NCBI GenBank assembly: GCA_022823305.1
Contig: JAJDXK010000004.1
Location: 1 to 64,000, forward strand
DNA length: 64,000 nucleotides
DNA from: Alphaproteobacteria bacterium
GTDB taxonomy: Bacteria; Pseudomonadota; Alphaproteobacteria; UBA828
Direction: 5' to 3'
Shown: positions 8,298-17,440 of the stretch, piece by piece
Numbering within the stretch: position 1 is the stretch's first letter
Layout: the number at the start of each line of letters is the position of its first letter
Translations under genes and position numbers: made by a program
The notes under the pieces: generated by a model
Databases searched by the model: none
Seen by the model: only the letters and a program-made list of their open reading frames with translations
What the model was told of the DNA's origin: nothing

Positions 8298-8912
8298 GGA
8301 GGGAGTTGCCTCCTGACTGCCGCACCGCCGCGCTCGGCAGGATCGCTCGCGTGCGCGAAGACCGCGGGGCTGCCGACCGTGGCTCAAAGATCGGACATTT
8401 CTCCATGGAGGAGAAGGTCTTTCGACGCGGCGACAGGCCGACGGGCTACGGGCTCTCACCCGGTCTCGGCACCGGCTGCGACCGCCCCGTTGTCGCCGGG
8501 AATCCCCCTTGCAGGTCCAGAACCTGGCCCACCCGGTGGGCGGTGAGAGCTTGCCAGTCCAGCACGATGCCGTGACCGGGGCGGACCGGCGCGCGGACCG
8601 CCGTTGACATAATTGGGTCACCAATTCAGAGTAACCGCTCGCCGCGCGATCGGCGCTCTTGCGCCGTCGCACAACCGAAGCAGCCCCGAAGGCCCGGACG
8701 CGCGGGTCGGCGGCGAGGGGCCGGGGGCCGCAACGGCGGGCGTGCCCGGACTGGCTCTCATCGCAGCCGCGACCCCGCCCGACGCATTCTGGCGATGGCG
8801 GCGTTCGGTGGGGAAACGGACAAGAGGGCGCCCGCAAGCCGTCGCCGTCCGATCGGCAACGGCACGAGCGCCCACAAGAACTGAACCGTATACACATGGG
8901 GAGGAAGCGGAC
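8298..8912. other. 615-bp intergenic region between divergent yeeE and TorT-like genes
   Basis: No coding frame here has convincing codon use or a recognisable product. The only structured element I see is the palindrome beside a TTGACA box at 8604-8626, listed separately. The region must hold both divergent promoters; the last 30 bp include GGGGAGGAAG, the ribosome site of the binding-protein gene. Confidence 0.5.
8604..8626 (+). promoter_or_regulatory. TTGACA box abutting a perfect 16-bp palindromic operator
   Basis: TTGACA at 8604-8609 is a consensus -35 element. It is followed one base later by AATTGGGTCACCAATT (8611-8626), a perfect inverted repeat of AATTGG with a 4-base centre. The symmetry is typical of dimeric GntR- or LacI-like repressor sites, and a repressor here would occlude the promoter. 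The matching -10 (near 8627-8632) is weak. It lies about 290 bp upstream of the TorT-like gene, so its target is inferred. Confidence 0.45.
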
Positions 8913-10007
8913 ATGACAGGATTGCGGAGTGCCTTCGTAGCGCTTTTTGCCGCAGGTCTGCTGCTGATGGGCGGTGTAAGCGCAGCCCAGTCGCAGGACT
9001 GGTGGCCCATCGAGGTGTTCGATCTCGGCGACCTGACGGCCGACGAGTTCGACGCGCTCGAGACCCTGCCCGAGACCGTCGACTACGTGCCGCTCGAGAA
9101 GGCCTCGCAGAAGTGGCACATCTGCGTGCTGTTCCCGCACATGAAGGACAGCTACTGGGTCAGCGTGAACTACGGCGTCATGGACGAGGCACGCCGCCTC
9201 GGCATCAAGGCGACGCTGTTCTCGGCCGGCGGCTACACCGAGCTCAACAAGCAGATCTCGCAGTTCGACGACTGCATGGCGCTCAACCCGGATGCGATCC
9301 TGATCGGCGTGATCTCGGAAGGCGGCATGAAGGCGAAGATCGCCGAGGCGCGCGAGAAGGGGATCAAGGTGATCGCCATCATCAATCCCCTCTTCGATAT
9401 CGAGGTCGATGCGCTGTCGACGGGTTCGAACAAGATCATCTGCGGCGTTGCGGCCGAGCACCTGGTCAACCTGTTCAAGGATCAGGAGAGCGCGAAGGTC
9501 GTCAGCCTGCCCGGTCCCCAAGGCTCGGGCTGGGCGGAGAAATGCCAGCAACTCGGGCTCGAGCGGGTGATCGAGGGCACCAACGTCGAGCTGCTCGAGG
9601 CGAAGTTCGGCGACACCGGCAAGAGCGTCCAGCTCAAGCTGGTCGAGGACGCGCTGCAGACCTACGACGAGATCGACGCGATCTTCGGCACCGCGGTGAC
9701 CGCGGAGGCGGCCGTCGGCGCGCTCGAGGAAGCGGGGCGTCAGGACATCGCCGTGATGGCCTGGTACATCAACCTCGGCTCGGTGGACCTGATCAAGAAC
9801 GGCGACATCGAGGGCGGCGTCACCATGTACGAGATCATCATGTCCCGTGTCGGCGTCGACCAGGCGGTCCGCATCCTCGAAGGCAAGCCCTACATGAAGA
9901 CCATGTTCACGCTTGCCAAGGTGCTGACCGAGGACAACTTCGATTCGGTGCCGGGGCACCTGCTCCTGGCGCCCTCGGACTGGGACCTGGTCTTCAGCGT
10001 GGACTGA
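8913..10007 (+). CDS. TorT-like periplasmic substrate-binding protein
   Basis: A 364-residue periplasmic-binding protein of the type 1 (ribose/TorT) fold. A signal peptide covers about residues 1-26 (LFAAGLLLMGGVSAAQS). The mature part has the TorT hallmark KWHICVLFPHMKDSYW at about residues 69-84, then GGYTELNKQISQFDDC, and two alpha/beta lobes. Family members feed RbsABC-type importers or the TorS sensor; no sensor kinase gene is in the window, while a matching RbsA/RbsC set lies convergently just downstream. The ligand is unknown. ATG 8913 follows GGGGAGGAAG at good spacing; the same frame is open far upstream but begins with no plausible signal peptide. Confidence 0.85.
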   Translation: MTGLRSAFVALFAAGLLLMGGVSAAQSQDWWPIEVFDLGDLTADEFDALETLPETVDYVPLEKASQKWHICVLFPHMKDSYWVSVNYGVMDEARRLGIKATLFSAGGYTELNKQISQFDDCMALNPDAILIGVISEGGMKAKIAEAREKGIKVIAIINPLFDIEVDALSTGSNKIICGVAAEHLVNLFKDQESAKVVSLPGPQGSGWAEKCQQLGLERVIEGTNVELLEAKFGDTGKSVQLKLVEDALQTYDEIDAIFGTAVTAEAAVGALEEAGRQDIAVMAWYINLGSVDLIKNGDIEGGVTMYEIIMSRVGVDQAVRILEGKPYMKTMFTLAKVLTEDNFDSVPGHLLLAPSDWDLVFSVD

Positions 10008-10019
10008 CCGACGACGCGG

Positions 10020-10119
10020 CTCCCCGCGGCGGGGAGTCGACGGCACCGGTCGCCGCTTGAGGCGCAACCGGTGAGGTAAGACCGGCGTGGCCGGGGCTGC
10101 TCTCGAGGCGGCCCCGGCC
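10020..10119. terminator. bidirectional hairpin terminators between convergent units
   Basis: Two perfect stems fill the gap: CTCCCCG-CGG-CGGGGAG at 10020-10036 and GGCCGGGGC with GCCCCGGCC around a 13-base loop at 10089-10119. A third imperfect stem, ACCGGTCGCC against GGCG-CA-ACCGGT, lies between them. T tracts are lacking. Position between convergent genes supports a terminating role. Confidence 0.55.
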
Positions 10120-10148
10120 ATCGCGTGCCAGTGTTGTCGAGGAAGTCC

Positions 10149-11159
10149 CTAGCGGAAGCGCGTGCGGAGCTGGTCGAGGTAGACCGCCGCGACGACCACG
10201 ATGCCGAGGATGATCTGCTGGATCGTGCCGTCGACCCGGATCAGGTTCATCCCCACCGAGAGCACCGTCACGAAAAGAGCGCCGTAGACGGCGTGGATCA
10301 CCTTGCCCTCGCCGCCGCGCAGGCTGACACCGCCGATCACCGCGGCCGCGATGCTCTGCAGCATCAGGCCGCCGCCGAGATTGGGCTCGCCCGAGCCGGT
10401 GCGCGCCGTCAGCAGCAGCGCGCCGACCGCCACGAAGACCGAGCAGATGACGTAAGCCGAGGCCAGGTGAAGGCGGCTGCGCAGGCCGGCGGTGTGCGCC
10501 GCGCGCGGATTGCTGCCGATCACGTACATGCTTCGGCCGAGCACGGAATGATTGAGGATGACGTAGGCGGTGCCGAGCACGAGAAGCGCGGCGATGACCG
10601 GCACCGGAATGCCGATCACGTCGGCGCGGCTGAGGGTGTTGGTAAGCCCTTCCGGGAGATTGAACACCGGAAATCCGTCCGAGAGCGTGGTCGCGAACCC
10701 CATGCAGATGCCGAGCATGCCGAGGGTGACCACGAAGGGATTGATCCGGAACACGGCGACGCAGACCCCGTTCACCACGCCGGTGGCGAGGCCGGCGCCG
10801 AGGCCGACAGCGATGCCGGCGAAGACGGCGAGAGCGACAGCGCCCGGACTGCCCTCGAGCACGTCCAGCATGACGAGCCCACCCGCGACGCTCACCAGCG
10901 AGATCAGCTGACCGACCGAGAGATCGAAGCCACGGGTCAGCAGCGCGAACAACTGTCCGGCCGCGAGGATCGCGAGGTAACTGCTCTGCTTGAGAATGTT
11001 GATGGCATTCTCGCCCGAGTGGAATGCGGGCTCGATGAGGCCGAAGCCGAGATACATCAACGCGATGATGATGGGCAGCGCACCGTAGAGGACGACAAAC
11101 TGGACGAGCGCCTTGAGCGGCCGCCTGCCGAGCGCCTCGGGCGGGGTCAACGCGGTCAC
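10149..11159 (-). CDS. RbsC-type ABC transporter permease (second)
   Basis: A 336-residue BPD_transp_2 (ribose/autoinducer-2 class) inner-membrane permease with 8-10 hydrophobic segments. Typical motifs are GQLFALLTRGFDLSVG at about residues 68-83, NPFVVTLGMLGI near residue 140, and IAAAVIGGVSLRGGEGK near residue 270, the coupling region for the ATPase. The GTG start at 11159 overlaps the TGA of the upstream permease by 4 bp (GTGA), so the two are translationally coupled. It pairs with the neighbouring permease as a heterodimeric channel, probably served by the TorT-like binding protein converging at 8913. Confidence 0.87.
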   Translation of the reverse strand: MTALTPPEALGRRPLKALVQFVVLYGALPIIIALMYLGFGLIEPAFHSGENAINILKQSSYLAILAAGQLFALLTRGFDLSVGQLISLVSVAGGLVMLDVLEGSPGAVALAVFAGIAVGLGAGLATGVVNGVCVAVFRINPFVVTLGMLGICMGFATTLSDGFPVFNLPEGLTNTLSRADVIGIPVPVIAALLVLGTAYVILNHSVLGRSMYVIGSNPRAAHTAGLRSRLHLASAYVICSVFVAVGALLLTARTGSGEPNLGGGLMLQSIAAAVIGGVSLRGGEGKVIHAVYGALFVTVLSVGMNLIRVDGTIQQIILGIVVVAAVYLDQLRTRFR

Positions 11160-12172
11160 TGGCCGCGCCCCTTGATCTTCATCTGGTCGAGACCGACGGC
11201 GATGATCAGCACTGCGCCGATCACGATGGTCTGGATCTTGCTGTCGACGCGCAGGAGGTTCATGCCGTTCGTCACGAGCGCAAGGAAGAGCGCGCCGAGG
11301 GCCACGAATTCGACCCGCCCGACGCCGCCGCGCAGGCTGACGCCGCCGATGACCGCGGCGGCGATGCTCTCGAGCATGAGCGTCGTCCCGAGCGTCGCCT
11401 CGCCGGAGCCGACGCGGGCGGTGAGCAGGACTCCGGTCACCGCAGCGAGGAACGAGCACATCGTGTAGGTGATCACGATGTAGGCGATGGTCGGGATGCC
11501 GGACACCCGGGACGCGTGAATGTTGCCGCCGATGGCGTAGACATAGCGCCCCAGCCGGGTCCAGTTCATGACCCACCAGAGCACGCCGATGATGCCGGCC
11601 GTCAGATAGACGACCACCGGCACGTTGAACCAGCGCAGCCGCCCGAACTCCCGCGTGAACTCGTCGGGCAGGCCGTAGACCGGAACGCCCCGGGTCACGT
11701 AGAGCGCGAGGCCGAACGCGATCGACATCGTCCCCAGCGTCACCATGAAGGGACTCACCCGGAGGAAAGCCACGGTGACCCCGTTGATCACGCCGATCGC
11801 GGAGCCCACCGCGAGCCCGACGACCAGGCCGATGACGATGGCGAGCGACGCCGCATCCGGCCACGCGGCGTACAGGTCCGCCATCACCAGGCCCGCGGCC
11901 ACACTCGTCAGCGCGACCACCGCGCCGACCGAAAGGTCGAAGCCGCCGATGACCAGGACCAGCATCTGCCCGGCGGAAATGATCATCAGGTACGAGGAGT
12001 TTCGGAGGACGTTGATCAGGTTGGCGCCGCGCCAGAACTTCGGCTCGTAGAGCCCGAAGAAGATGAAGAGCAGGATGAGAAGAATGGGGAGGAGGCCGAT
12101 CGCCGGGCTACGCTCGAGGATGCGCCGCCACGCCCTGACGGCCCTCTCCGTTGCGAGTCCGGTGTCGACCAC
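11156..12172 (-). CDS. RbsC-type ABC transporter permease (first)
   Basis: A 338-residue permease of the same family as its downstream neighbour: GQMLVLVIGGFDLSVG at about residues 68-83, SPFMVTLGTMSI near residue 140, and SIAAAVIGGVSLRGGVGR near residue 270. About 9 membrane segments are visible. The GTG start at 12172 lies 12 bp after the stop of the RbsA-type ATPase gene, and its stop overlaps the next permease start. The two permeases are diverged paralogues, which argues for a heterodimeric channel. Confidence 0.87.
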   Translation of the reverse strand: MVDTGLATERAVRAWRRILERSPAIGLLPILLILLFIFFGLYEPKFWRGANLINVLRNSSYLMIISAGQMLVLVIGGFDLSVGAVVALTSVAAGLVMADLYAAWPDAASLAIVIGLVVGLAVGSAIGVINGVTVAFLRVSPFMVTLGTMSIAFGLALYVTRGVPVYGLPDEFTREFGRLRWFNVPVVVYLTAGIIGVLWWVMNWTRLGRYVYAIGGNIHASRVSGIPTIAYIVITYTMCSFLAAVTGVLLTARVGSGEATLGTTLMLESIAAAVIGGVSLRGGVGRVEFVALGALFLALVTNGMNLLRVDSKIQTIVIGAVLIIAVGLDQMKIKGRGQ

Positions 12173-12184
12173 TGCGATTCCCTG

Positions 12185-13756
12185 CTAGCCCGCTGCTGCG
12201 CCGGCCGAAGGTGCGTCAGCACCGGTGCCGAAGAAGGACGCGAGCACGGCCTCCTCGGTAATCTCGTTACCCTCGAGGTGATTGACGATCCTGCCCTCGT
12301 GCATGACGTAGACGCGATGGGCGAGGTTCACGACTTCGGGCAGCTCCGAAGAGATCAGGAGTACGGCGGCGCCGCGCTTGGTGAGCTCGCCGAGAAACTG
12401 GTAGACCTCCGTCTTCGCGCCGACATCGATGCCCACGGTCGGCTCGTCGAAGAGAAAAACCCTGATGTCGCGCGTCAGTCCTCGCGCCAGCATGACCTTC
12501 TGGCGGTTGCCGCCGGAGAGATGGTCCACCGAGCGCTCTATCTGGGGCGGGCGAACGCGCAGCTCCTCCACGATGCGCTTGATCGCGGTCCGCTCCTGAC
12601 GGCGGCGGATGAAGCGCCAGCGCGTGAAGTCGGCAAGGTCGAGGGCGGCGACCGACGCGTTCTCGCGCACGGGCCGCGACAGCGCCAGTCCCTCGGCGAC
12701 GCGATCGGAGGGGAAGTAGCAGACGCCGCGCTTCAGCATGCCCGTCGGCGTGGGGTGCGCCACCCTCTCGCCGAGAACGTCGAGCTCGCCCACCGAGAAC
12801 TTGTCGAGGCCGAAGACCGCACGCGCGAGCTCGGACTTGCCGCAGCCGACGAGGCCCGCGACACCGACGATCTCGCCGGCACGCACCTCGAAGCTCACAT
12901 CCGACAGCCGCCCGTCCACGGTGCTGAGATTGCGCACGTCGAGCATCGCATCGCCGGCCATCGCGGCGATGTCGGGAAAGAGCGCATCGATCCTGCGGCC
13001 CGTCATCATCTCGACGAGCTTGGTCTCTTCCACGTTGCTCGCCTGAACGGTGCCGATCTTCTTGCCGTCCCGCAGCACCGTCACCCGGTCGCCGACCCGG
13101 CGAATCTCGTTGATGCGGTGCGAGACGTAGATGATCCCGACGCCCTCGCCCTTGAGTCGCTCGATCAGGGCGAAGAGCCTGTTGGTCTCGCGTTCCGTGA
13201 GCGAGGCGGTCGGCTCGTCCAGGATGAAGAGCTTGAGGTCCTGCAGCAGGGCCTTCGCGATCTCCGTCATCTGCTGCTGGGCCCGCATGAGCTGCCCGAC
13301 CCGCGCGCCCGGACGCAGGTCGAAGCCCAGGTCGTGCAGGACCTCGCGGGCCCGCGTTCGCATCGCGCCCTTGCGCAGGACGCCCCAGCGGGCCTGCTCG
13401 CGGCCGAGGAACAGGTTCTCCTCCACCGTCAGGTCGGGGGCCAGGCTGAACTCCTGGAACACCGGGCTGATTCCGGCGAGCCGGGACTGGTGAGGGGTCA
13501 GATGGGTGATGCGACGGCCGTCGAAGGTCATCGTGCCGTCATCCTGCGGATAGGTGCCGGCGACGATGTTGATGAGGGTCGACTTGCCGGCCCCGTTCTC
13601 GCCGAACAGCACGTGGACCTCGCCGCGCCGCACGTCGAAGTCCACGTCGTCGAGGGCGACCACACCGGGGAAGCGCTTGGTGATGCCGGCCATGGCGAGC
13701 AGCAGCTCGTCCTGCCCGGCCCCGGCGGCGCGATCGTCCCGGTGCGTCTCGCTCAT
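12185..13756 (-). CDS. RbsA-type ABC transporter ATP-binding protein (two NBDs)
   Basis: A 523-residue ATPase with two nucleotide-binding domains in tandem, as in RbsA/MglA. NBD1 has Walker A GENGAGKST (about residues 54-62) and Walker B LFILDEPTAS. Its signature is degraded to GQLMRAQQQM, as often in this family. NBD2 has GLVGCGKSE in place of a standard Walker A, signature LSGGNRQK and Walker B FLFDEPTVGID. ATG 13756 gives the family-typical N-terminus; the frame is open upstream but that is a shadow of the amidase gene. It heads the transporter block of the ligase-amidase-ATPase-permease-permease operon. Confidence 0.88.
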   Translation of the reverse strand: MSETHRDDRAAGAGQDELLLAMAGITKRFPGVVALDDVDFDVRRGEVHVLFGENGAGKSTLINIVAGTYPQDDGTMTFDGRRITHLTPHQSRLAGISPVFQEFSLAPDLTVEENLFLGREQARWGVLRKGAMRTRAREVLHDLGFDLRPGARVGQLMRAQQQMTEIAKALLQDLKLFILDEPTASLTERETNRLFALIERLKGEGVGIIYVSHRINEIRRVGDRVTVLRDGKKIGTVQASNVEETKLVEMMTGRRIDALFPDIAAMAGDAMLDVRNLSTVDGRLSDVSFEVRAGEIVGVAGLVGCGKSELARAVFGLDKFSVGELDVLGERVAHPTPTGMLKRGVCYFPSDRVAEGLALSRPVRENASVAALDLADFTRWRFIRRRQERTAIKRIVEELRVRPPQIERSVDHLSGGNRQKVMLARGLTRDIRVFLFDEPTVGIDVGAKTEVYQFLGELTKRGAAVLLISSELPEVVNLAHRVYVMHEGRIVNHLEGNEITEEAVLASFFGTGADAPSAGAAAG

Positions 13757-13860
13757 GAGCCTGCGGACCTCACGCGCTCCAAATCGGCCTCCCCTGCCGC
13801 CGGCCTGCGGGCATAGTAGACCTCGCTCGCGCCGATAACCATGTTGCCCCTTGCGGCTGC

Positions 13861-15273
13861 CTAGAGCGGCGGTGTGCGCCCGGCCCACGGGCGGAACACC
13901 TCGAGCGCGGCCCCGATCCGCAGCACGCCGTTGTCGTCGTGGCGCCGGCCGACGATCTGCAGGCTCGTCGGCAGTCCCGCCCTCGTGACGCCCGACGGCA
14001 CCGCGAGCGCCGGGCACTCATGCAGGAAATTGAAGGGGTAGGTCATGTAGAGCCCGCAGAAGCGCCCCTGCTCGTCCAGGCGGTAGTAGTCCGGGTCGAG
14101 GGTGTCGTTGGGCGGCGGCGGCTGCGCGCAGGTGGGCGTGAGCAGCGCGTCGCATTCGGCGAAGATCGGCCGCAGGTCCTCCCACATCTGCGTGCGGAAG
14201 CACTCGATCTTCTTGAAATCGACCGCGTTCATGGCGAGGCCCATGTCCATGTAGGAGACGAGGACCTTGTCCATCTTCTCCCGCCACTCGCCGAGATGCT
14301 GGCCGAAGCACGTGGCCTGGAGCACGCCCCAGTGCTCGACCCAGCGGTCGATGACGTCGCGGCTCCAGTTGATCTCCACCTCCCGGACCGTGGCGCCGGC
14401 CTCCTCGAGCGCCTCCGCCGCCTCCCGGGTCTGCGCCCGCACGTCGTCGTCGATGGCGTAGAAGCCGAAGTCGTAGTTCACCGCGAGCTTGAGGCCCCGG
14501 ATATCGGAGGGCGGCGGAACGGCGATCTCGGGGCCCGCCGGCAGCGACAGGAAGTCGCGGTCGTCCGGTCCCTGGGTGACGCTCAGGAAGAGCGCAGCGT
14601 CCGCGACCGTTCGCGAGAGCGGGCCGAAGTGCAGGAGGTCGTCGAACGCGGTCGGCAGCATCTGCAGCGGGATGCGCCCGAAGGTGGGCTTCAGCCCGAC
14701 GGTGCCGCAATAGGCCGCCGGGATGCGGACCGAGCCGCCCGCGTCGGTGCCCTCGGCGAGGGGCACGCAGCCGCTCGCGACCGCGGCGCCGGAGCCGCCG
14801 GACGAGCCGCCGGGCGAGCGCGTCGTGTCCCAGGGATTGTTGGTGTCGCCCCAGAGCGCGCTCTTGCAGAAGCCGGCGTAGGCGAACTCGGGCGTCGTGG
14901 TCTTGCCCACCAGGATGCTGCCCGCGGCGCGCAGACGCTCGACGATGGGCACGTCGAAGTCGGGCACCCAGTTCTCGTAGATCAGCGAGCCGAGCGTGGT
15001 GCGCTTGCCCCTTGTCGGCGTCAGGTCCTTGATGGCGATGGGCACGCCGTGCAGGGGCCCGAGCGGCTCGTTGCCCATGACCGCGCGCTCGGCCTCCCGC
15101 GCCTGCTCGAGCGCCTCCTCCGGATAGGTGAAGCAGAAGGCATTGAGCGCGCCGTTCACCTCTTCGATGCGGGCGAGGCTGTTCTCCACCACTTCGACGG
15201 GCGAGACCTTCTTCTCCCGGATCAGCCGGGCGAGAGTCGTCGCCGGTGTGTAGGCAAGGGACATGTCGGCCAT
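13861..15273 (-). CDS. amidase signature family hydrolase
   Basis: A 470-residue amidase of the AS family, cytoplasmic, which hydrolyses an amide bond to an acid and ammonia or amine. The Ser-cisSer-Lys triad is present: Lys82 in AIKDL, the serine pair in GGSSGG at 155-160, and nucleophile Ser181 in GTDAGGSVR. Length is normal. It is not GatA: no gatC/gatB neighbours are present and the substrate pocket differs. It lies 95 bp after the AMP-ligase gene and 104 bp before the ABC ATPase gene, so the operon may import a compound and then hydrolyse and activate it. The exact substrate cannot be read from sequence. Confidence 0.87.
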   Translation of the reverse strand: MADMSLAYTPATTLARLIREKKVSPVEVVENSLARIEEVNGALNAFCFTYPEEALEQAREAERAVMGNEPLGPLHGVPIAIKDLTPTRGKRTTLGSLIYENWVPDFDVPIVERLRAAGSILVGKTTTPEFAYAGFCKSALWGDTNNPWDTTRSPGGSSGGSGAAVASGCVPLAEGTDAGGSVRIPAAYCGTVGLKPTFGRIPLQMLPTAFDDLLHFGPLSRTVADAALFLSVTQGPDDRDFLSLPAGPEIAVPPPSDIRGLKLAVNYDFGFYAIDDDVRAQTREAAEALEEAGATVREVEINWSRDVIDRWVEHWGVLQATCFGQHLGEWREKMDKVLVSYMDMGLAMNAVDFKKIECFRTQMWEDLRPIFAECDALLTPTCAQPPPPNDTLDPDYYRLDEQGRFCGLYMTYPFNFLHECPALAVPSGVTRAGLPTSLQIVGRRHDDNGVLRIGAALEVFRPWAGRTPPL

Positions 15274-15368
15274 GGTATTTCGTCCTCCCTGGGCGCCTGT
15301 CGTTCCCGTGTCAGGAACCGCCGCCGATCGATCCGTCTCGCGCGCGCTTCATGCCGGCACGCCCGGTG

Positions 15369-16796
15369 CTAACCCGCTTCCACCATGCGGCGGAGCGCGC
15401 CGCGGTCCGCCTTGCCCGTGGCCCCGAGGGGCAGCTCCGCGCGCAGGTGCAGGTGATCGGGCAGCTTGAAGCGGTCGAGCCGCGTGCTCGCCCAGTCGCG
15501 CAGCCCGGCGAGATCGGGCTCGGCGCCCGGCCGGGGCACCACGCAGAGGTGAATGGCCTCGCCGCGTTCCTCGTCCCGCGCCCCGGCGGCCAGCGCCTCC
15601 CTGACATCGGGATGGTCGAGGAAGACCGCCTCGAGCTCGAGCGGGGAGACCTTGTTGCCCGCCCGATTGATGATCTCCTTGGCCCGGCCGACTAGGGCGA
15701 CGCGGCCGTCCGCCCGAACTCGCGCGAGGTCGCCGGTGCGGAACCAGTCGTCGCTGAACGCCGCCGCGCTCTGGTCGGGATCGTCCAGGTAGCCCCGCAT
15801 GATGGTGGGGGTCCTGATCTGCAGCTCGCCGTCGGGCCCGGCGATGCGATAGGCGACGCCCGGCGTCGGCCTGCCGATGGACCCGGCGCCCTCGTCGTAC
15901 TCGTCGGCGGGCACGACGAAGTCGCAGGTGTTGGTCTCGGTCAGTCCGTAGCCGTCCCAGAGCGCGGCGTCGGGCCAGGTCCGGCGCAAGGCATGACCGA
16001 GCGACGCCGGCAGCGTCTCTCCGCCGCATTGCACGAAGCCGGCGAAGGGCGGCGCCTCGCTCTCGGCCGCGTGTCGAACCAGCGCGCGCGCCATCGTCGG
16101 CACGATGGCGGTCCGCGTGATCGCGTCCCGCGCGAGGGCGTCGAGCACCGCATCCGCCCGAAAGCGCTCGTGCAAGTAGACCGCTCCGCCCCGCAGCAGG
16201 GTCAGCAACGCGACCCACTGCCCGTAGCTGAAGGTGAGCTGCAGCACCAGGAGCACCCGCTCCCGCTCGCCGTAGCGCACGACGCGGTCGATCAGCTCGA
16301 GCTTGGCGGCGTAGCGCTCGTGGGCCAGGACCACGCCCTTGGGGACGCCCGTCGAGCCGGAGGTGAACACGACAAGCGCCGCATCGTCGAGCAGCGGGCG
16401 TCGCGCCGGGGCCGGCCGGTCGAGCCGGGCGACGGGCGTCGCACCGCGCAGCACGGCCGGCGCGGGCAGGTCGGCCCGCGTGTCGACCACGAAACGCGCG
16501 CCCGTGCGCTCGGCCAGTGCGGCCGCAGTCGCATCCACCGAAGCCCGGTGAAGCGGAATCGCAACCCCGCCGGCCCGCCACACGCCGAGGAGGCCCGCGA
16601 GGTCGCGCGCGCGGTTCGAGACTGCGACCAGAACCGGCTCGTCATCCGACGCGCCCAGCCTCTGCAGCTCGCGCGCAACCGCGTCCGCGCCGGTCAGGAG
16701 GGCGCCGTAGCTGAGGCTCTCCCCCTCATCCACGAGCGCCGTGCGGGCGCGATGGCGCACGCAGGCCTCGCCGACGAGATCGCCAAGGTTGGACAT
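15369..16796 (-). CDS. AMP-dependent acyl-CoA synthetase/ligase (ANL superfamily)
   Basis: A 475-residue adenylate-forming enzyme that activates a carboxylic acid to an acyl-AMP and usually to acyl-CoA. Motif A3 is FTSGSTGVPKG (about residues 138-148), A5 is GYGLTETN (near 267), A7 is WFRTGDLA (near 347), and the A10 lysine lies in LPLGATGKADR near the C-terminus. It is somewhat shorter than typical fatty-acid ligases (500-550). ATG 16796 matches the family start. It is first in a minus-strand operon followed by an amidase and an ABC importer, suggesting activation of the acid released from an imported amide. Confidence 0.85.
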   Translation of the reverse strand: MSNLGDLVGEACVRHRARTALVDEGESLSYGALLTGADAVARELQRLGASDDEPVLVAVSNRARDLAGLLGVWRAGGVAIPLHRASVDATAAALAERTGARFVVDTRADLPAPAVLRGATPVARLDRPAPARRPLLDDAALVVFTSGSTGVPKGVVLAHERYAAKLELIDRVVRYGERERVLLVLQLTFSYGQWVALLTLLRGGAVYLHERFRADAVLDALARDAITRTAIVPTMARALVRHAAESEAPPFAGFVQCGGETLPASLGHALRRTWPDAALWDGYGLTETNTCDFVVPADEYDEGAGSIGRPTPGVAYRIAGPDGELQIRTPTIMRGYLDDPDQSAAAFSDDWFRTGDLARVRADGRVALVGRAKEIINRAGNKVSPLELEAVFLDHPDVREALAAGARDEERGEAIHLCVVPRPGAEPDLAGLRDWASTRLDRFKLPDHLHLRAELPLGATGKADRGALRRMVEAG

Positions 16797-17440
16797 CGGG
16801 CCCTCACCCGGCTGCGCCGCCGCCCGAGCCGTCCGGCCTGCAACGTCTGGACGCCGTCGGCCGGCAGCGTGGGCACTCGTCTCCGGCCACGATGATCCAA
16901 ACCGCATCCACGCACAACGGCTGCGGCGCGACGGTCGGCACAGGCGGCGGCGCCCGTCGACGCCAGCGCTCACGCAAGCCGGGCGCATGGCGAAGGCGGC
17001 GGGCAAGGCCGGCAGTGCCGGAGGTCATGTCGTGGCCGGCTTCGCCGGTGCTTGAGGTGCTCGGCCGGCCACTTCGGACATGGCCTCCCCGACAGCGCTC
17101 GACTAACATCAAGACTGGACCGTGCCGCGACGCCGGCCAATCTATTAGAAAATCTTATGGCAGCTATGAGCAGGTTGTCTTGGACGCTATATGACCGATT
17201 TGCATAGACTCTGCCTTGACTGGATTCGTACCGGTCGGTCGGCACCGCAGGCTTCCCCAAAATGGTGGTACAGGCATGAGGGATTTGCGGTATGAGGGAG
17301 CGCGAAGGGGCGTGGATTCGCTCCGCCGCAGGTGCCCTTGTGATGCCGGGCGGTACGCGCGCGGCGTCGCCGGCAAGGCCTCCCGGGCATCCCGCGGAAC
17401 GGGATCGGCCCCGCCTTCCGTGTAACGGAAATCGGCATCG
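16797..17440. other. 644-bp divergent intergenic region upstream of the sterol operon
   Basis: This gap separates the minus-strand ligase gene from the + strand sterol genes. Most of it is GC-rich with no convincing ORF, but 17135-17225 is an AT-rich island containing elements such as TTGACT (near 17216) and, on the minus strand, AAGACA-18-TAAGAT. Promoters for both directions are likely here, although no element is a confident match. A short direct repeat of ATGAGGGA occurs near 17276 and 17291. Confidence 0.4.

Noticed and set aside
7272-10121. 949-codon minus-strand open frame covering yeeE and beyond
   Set aside because: Only the part from 8297 down encodes a recognisable protein; upstream it is the antisense shadow of the TorT-like gene in high-GC DNA.
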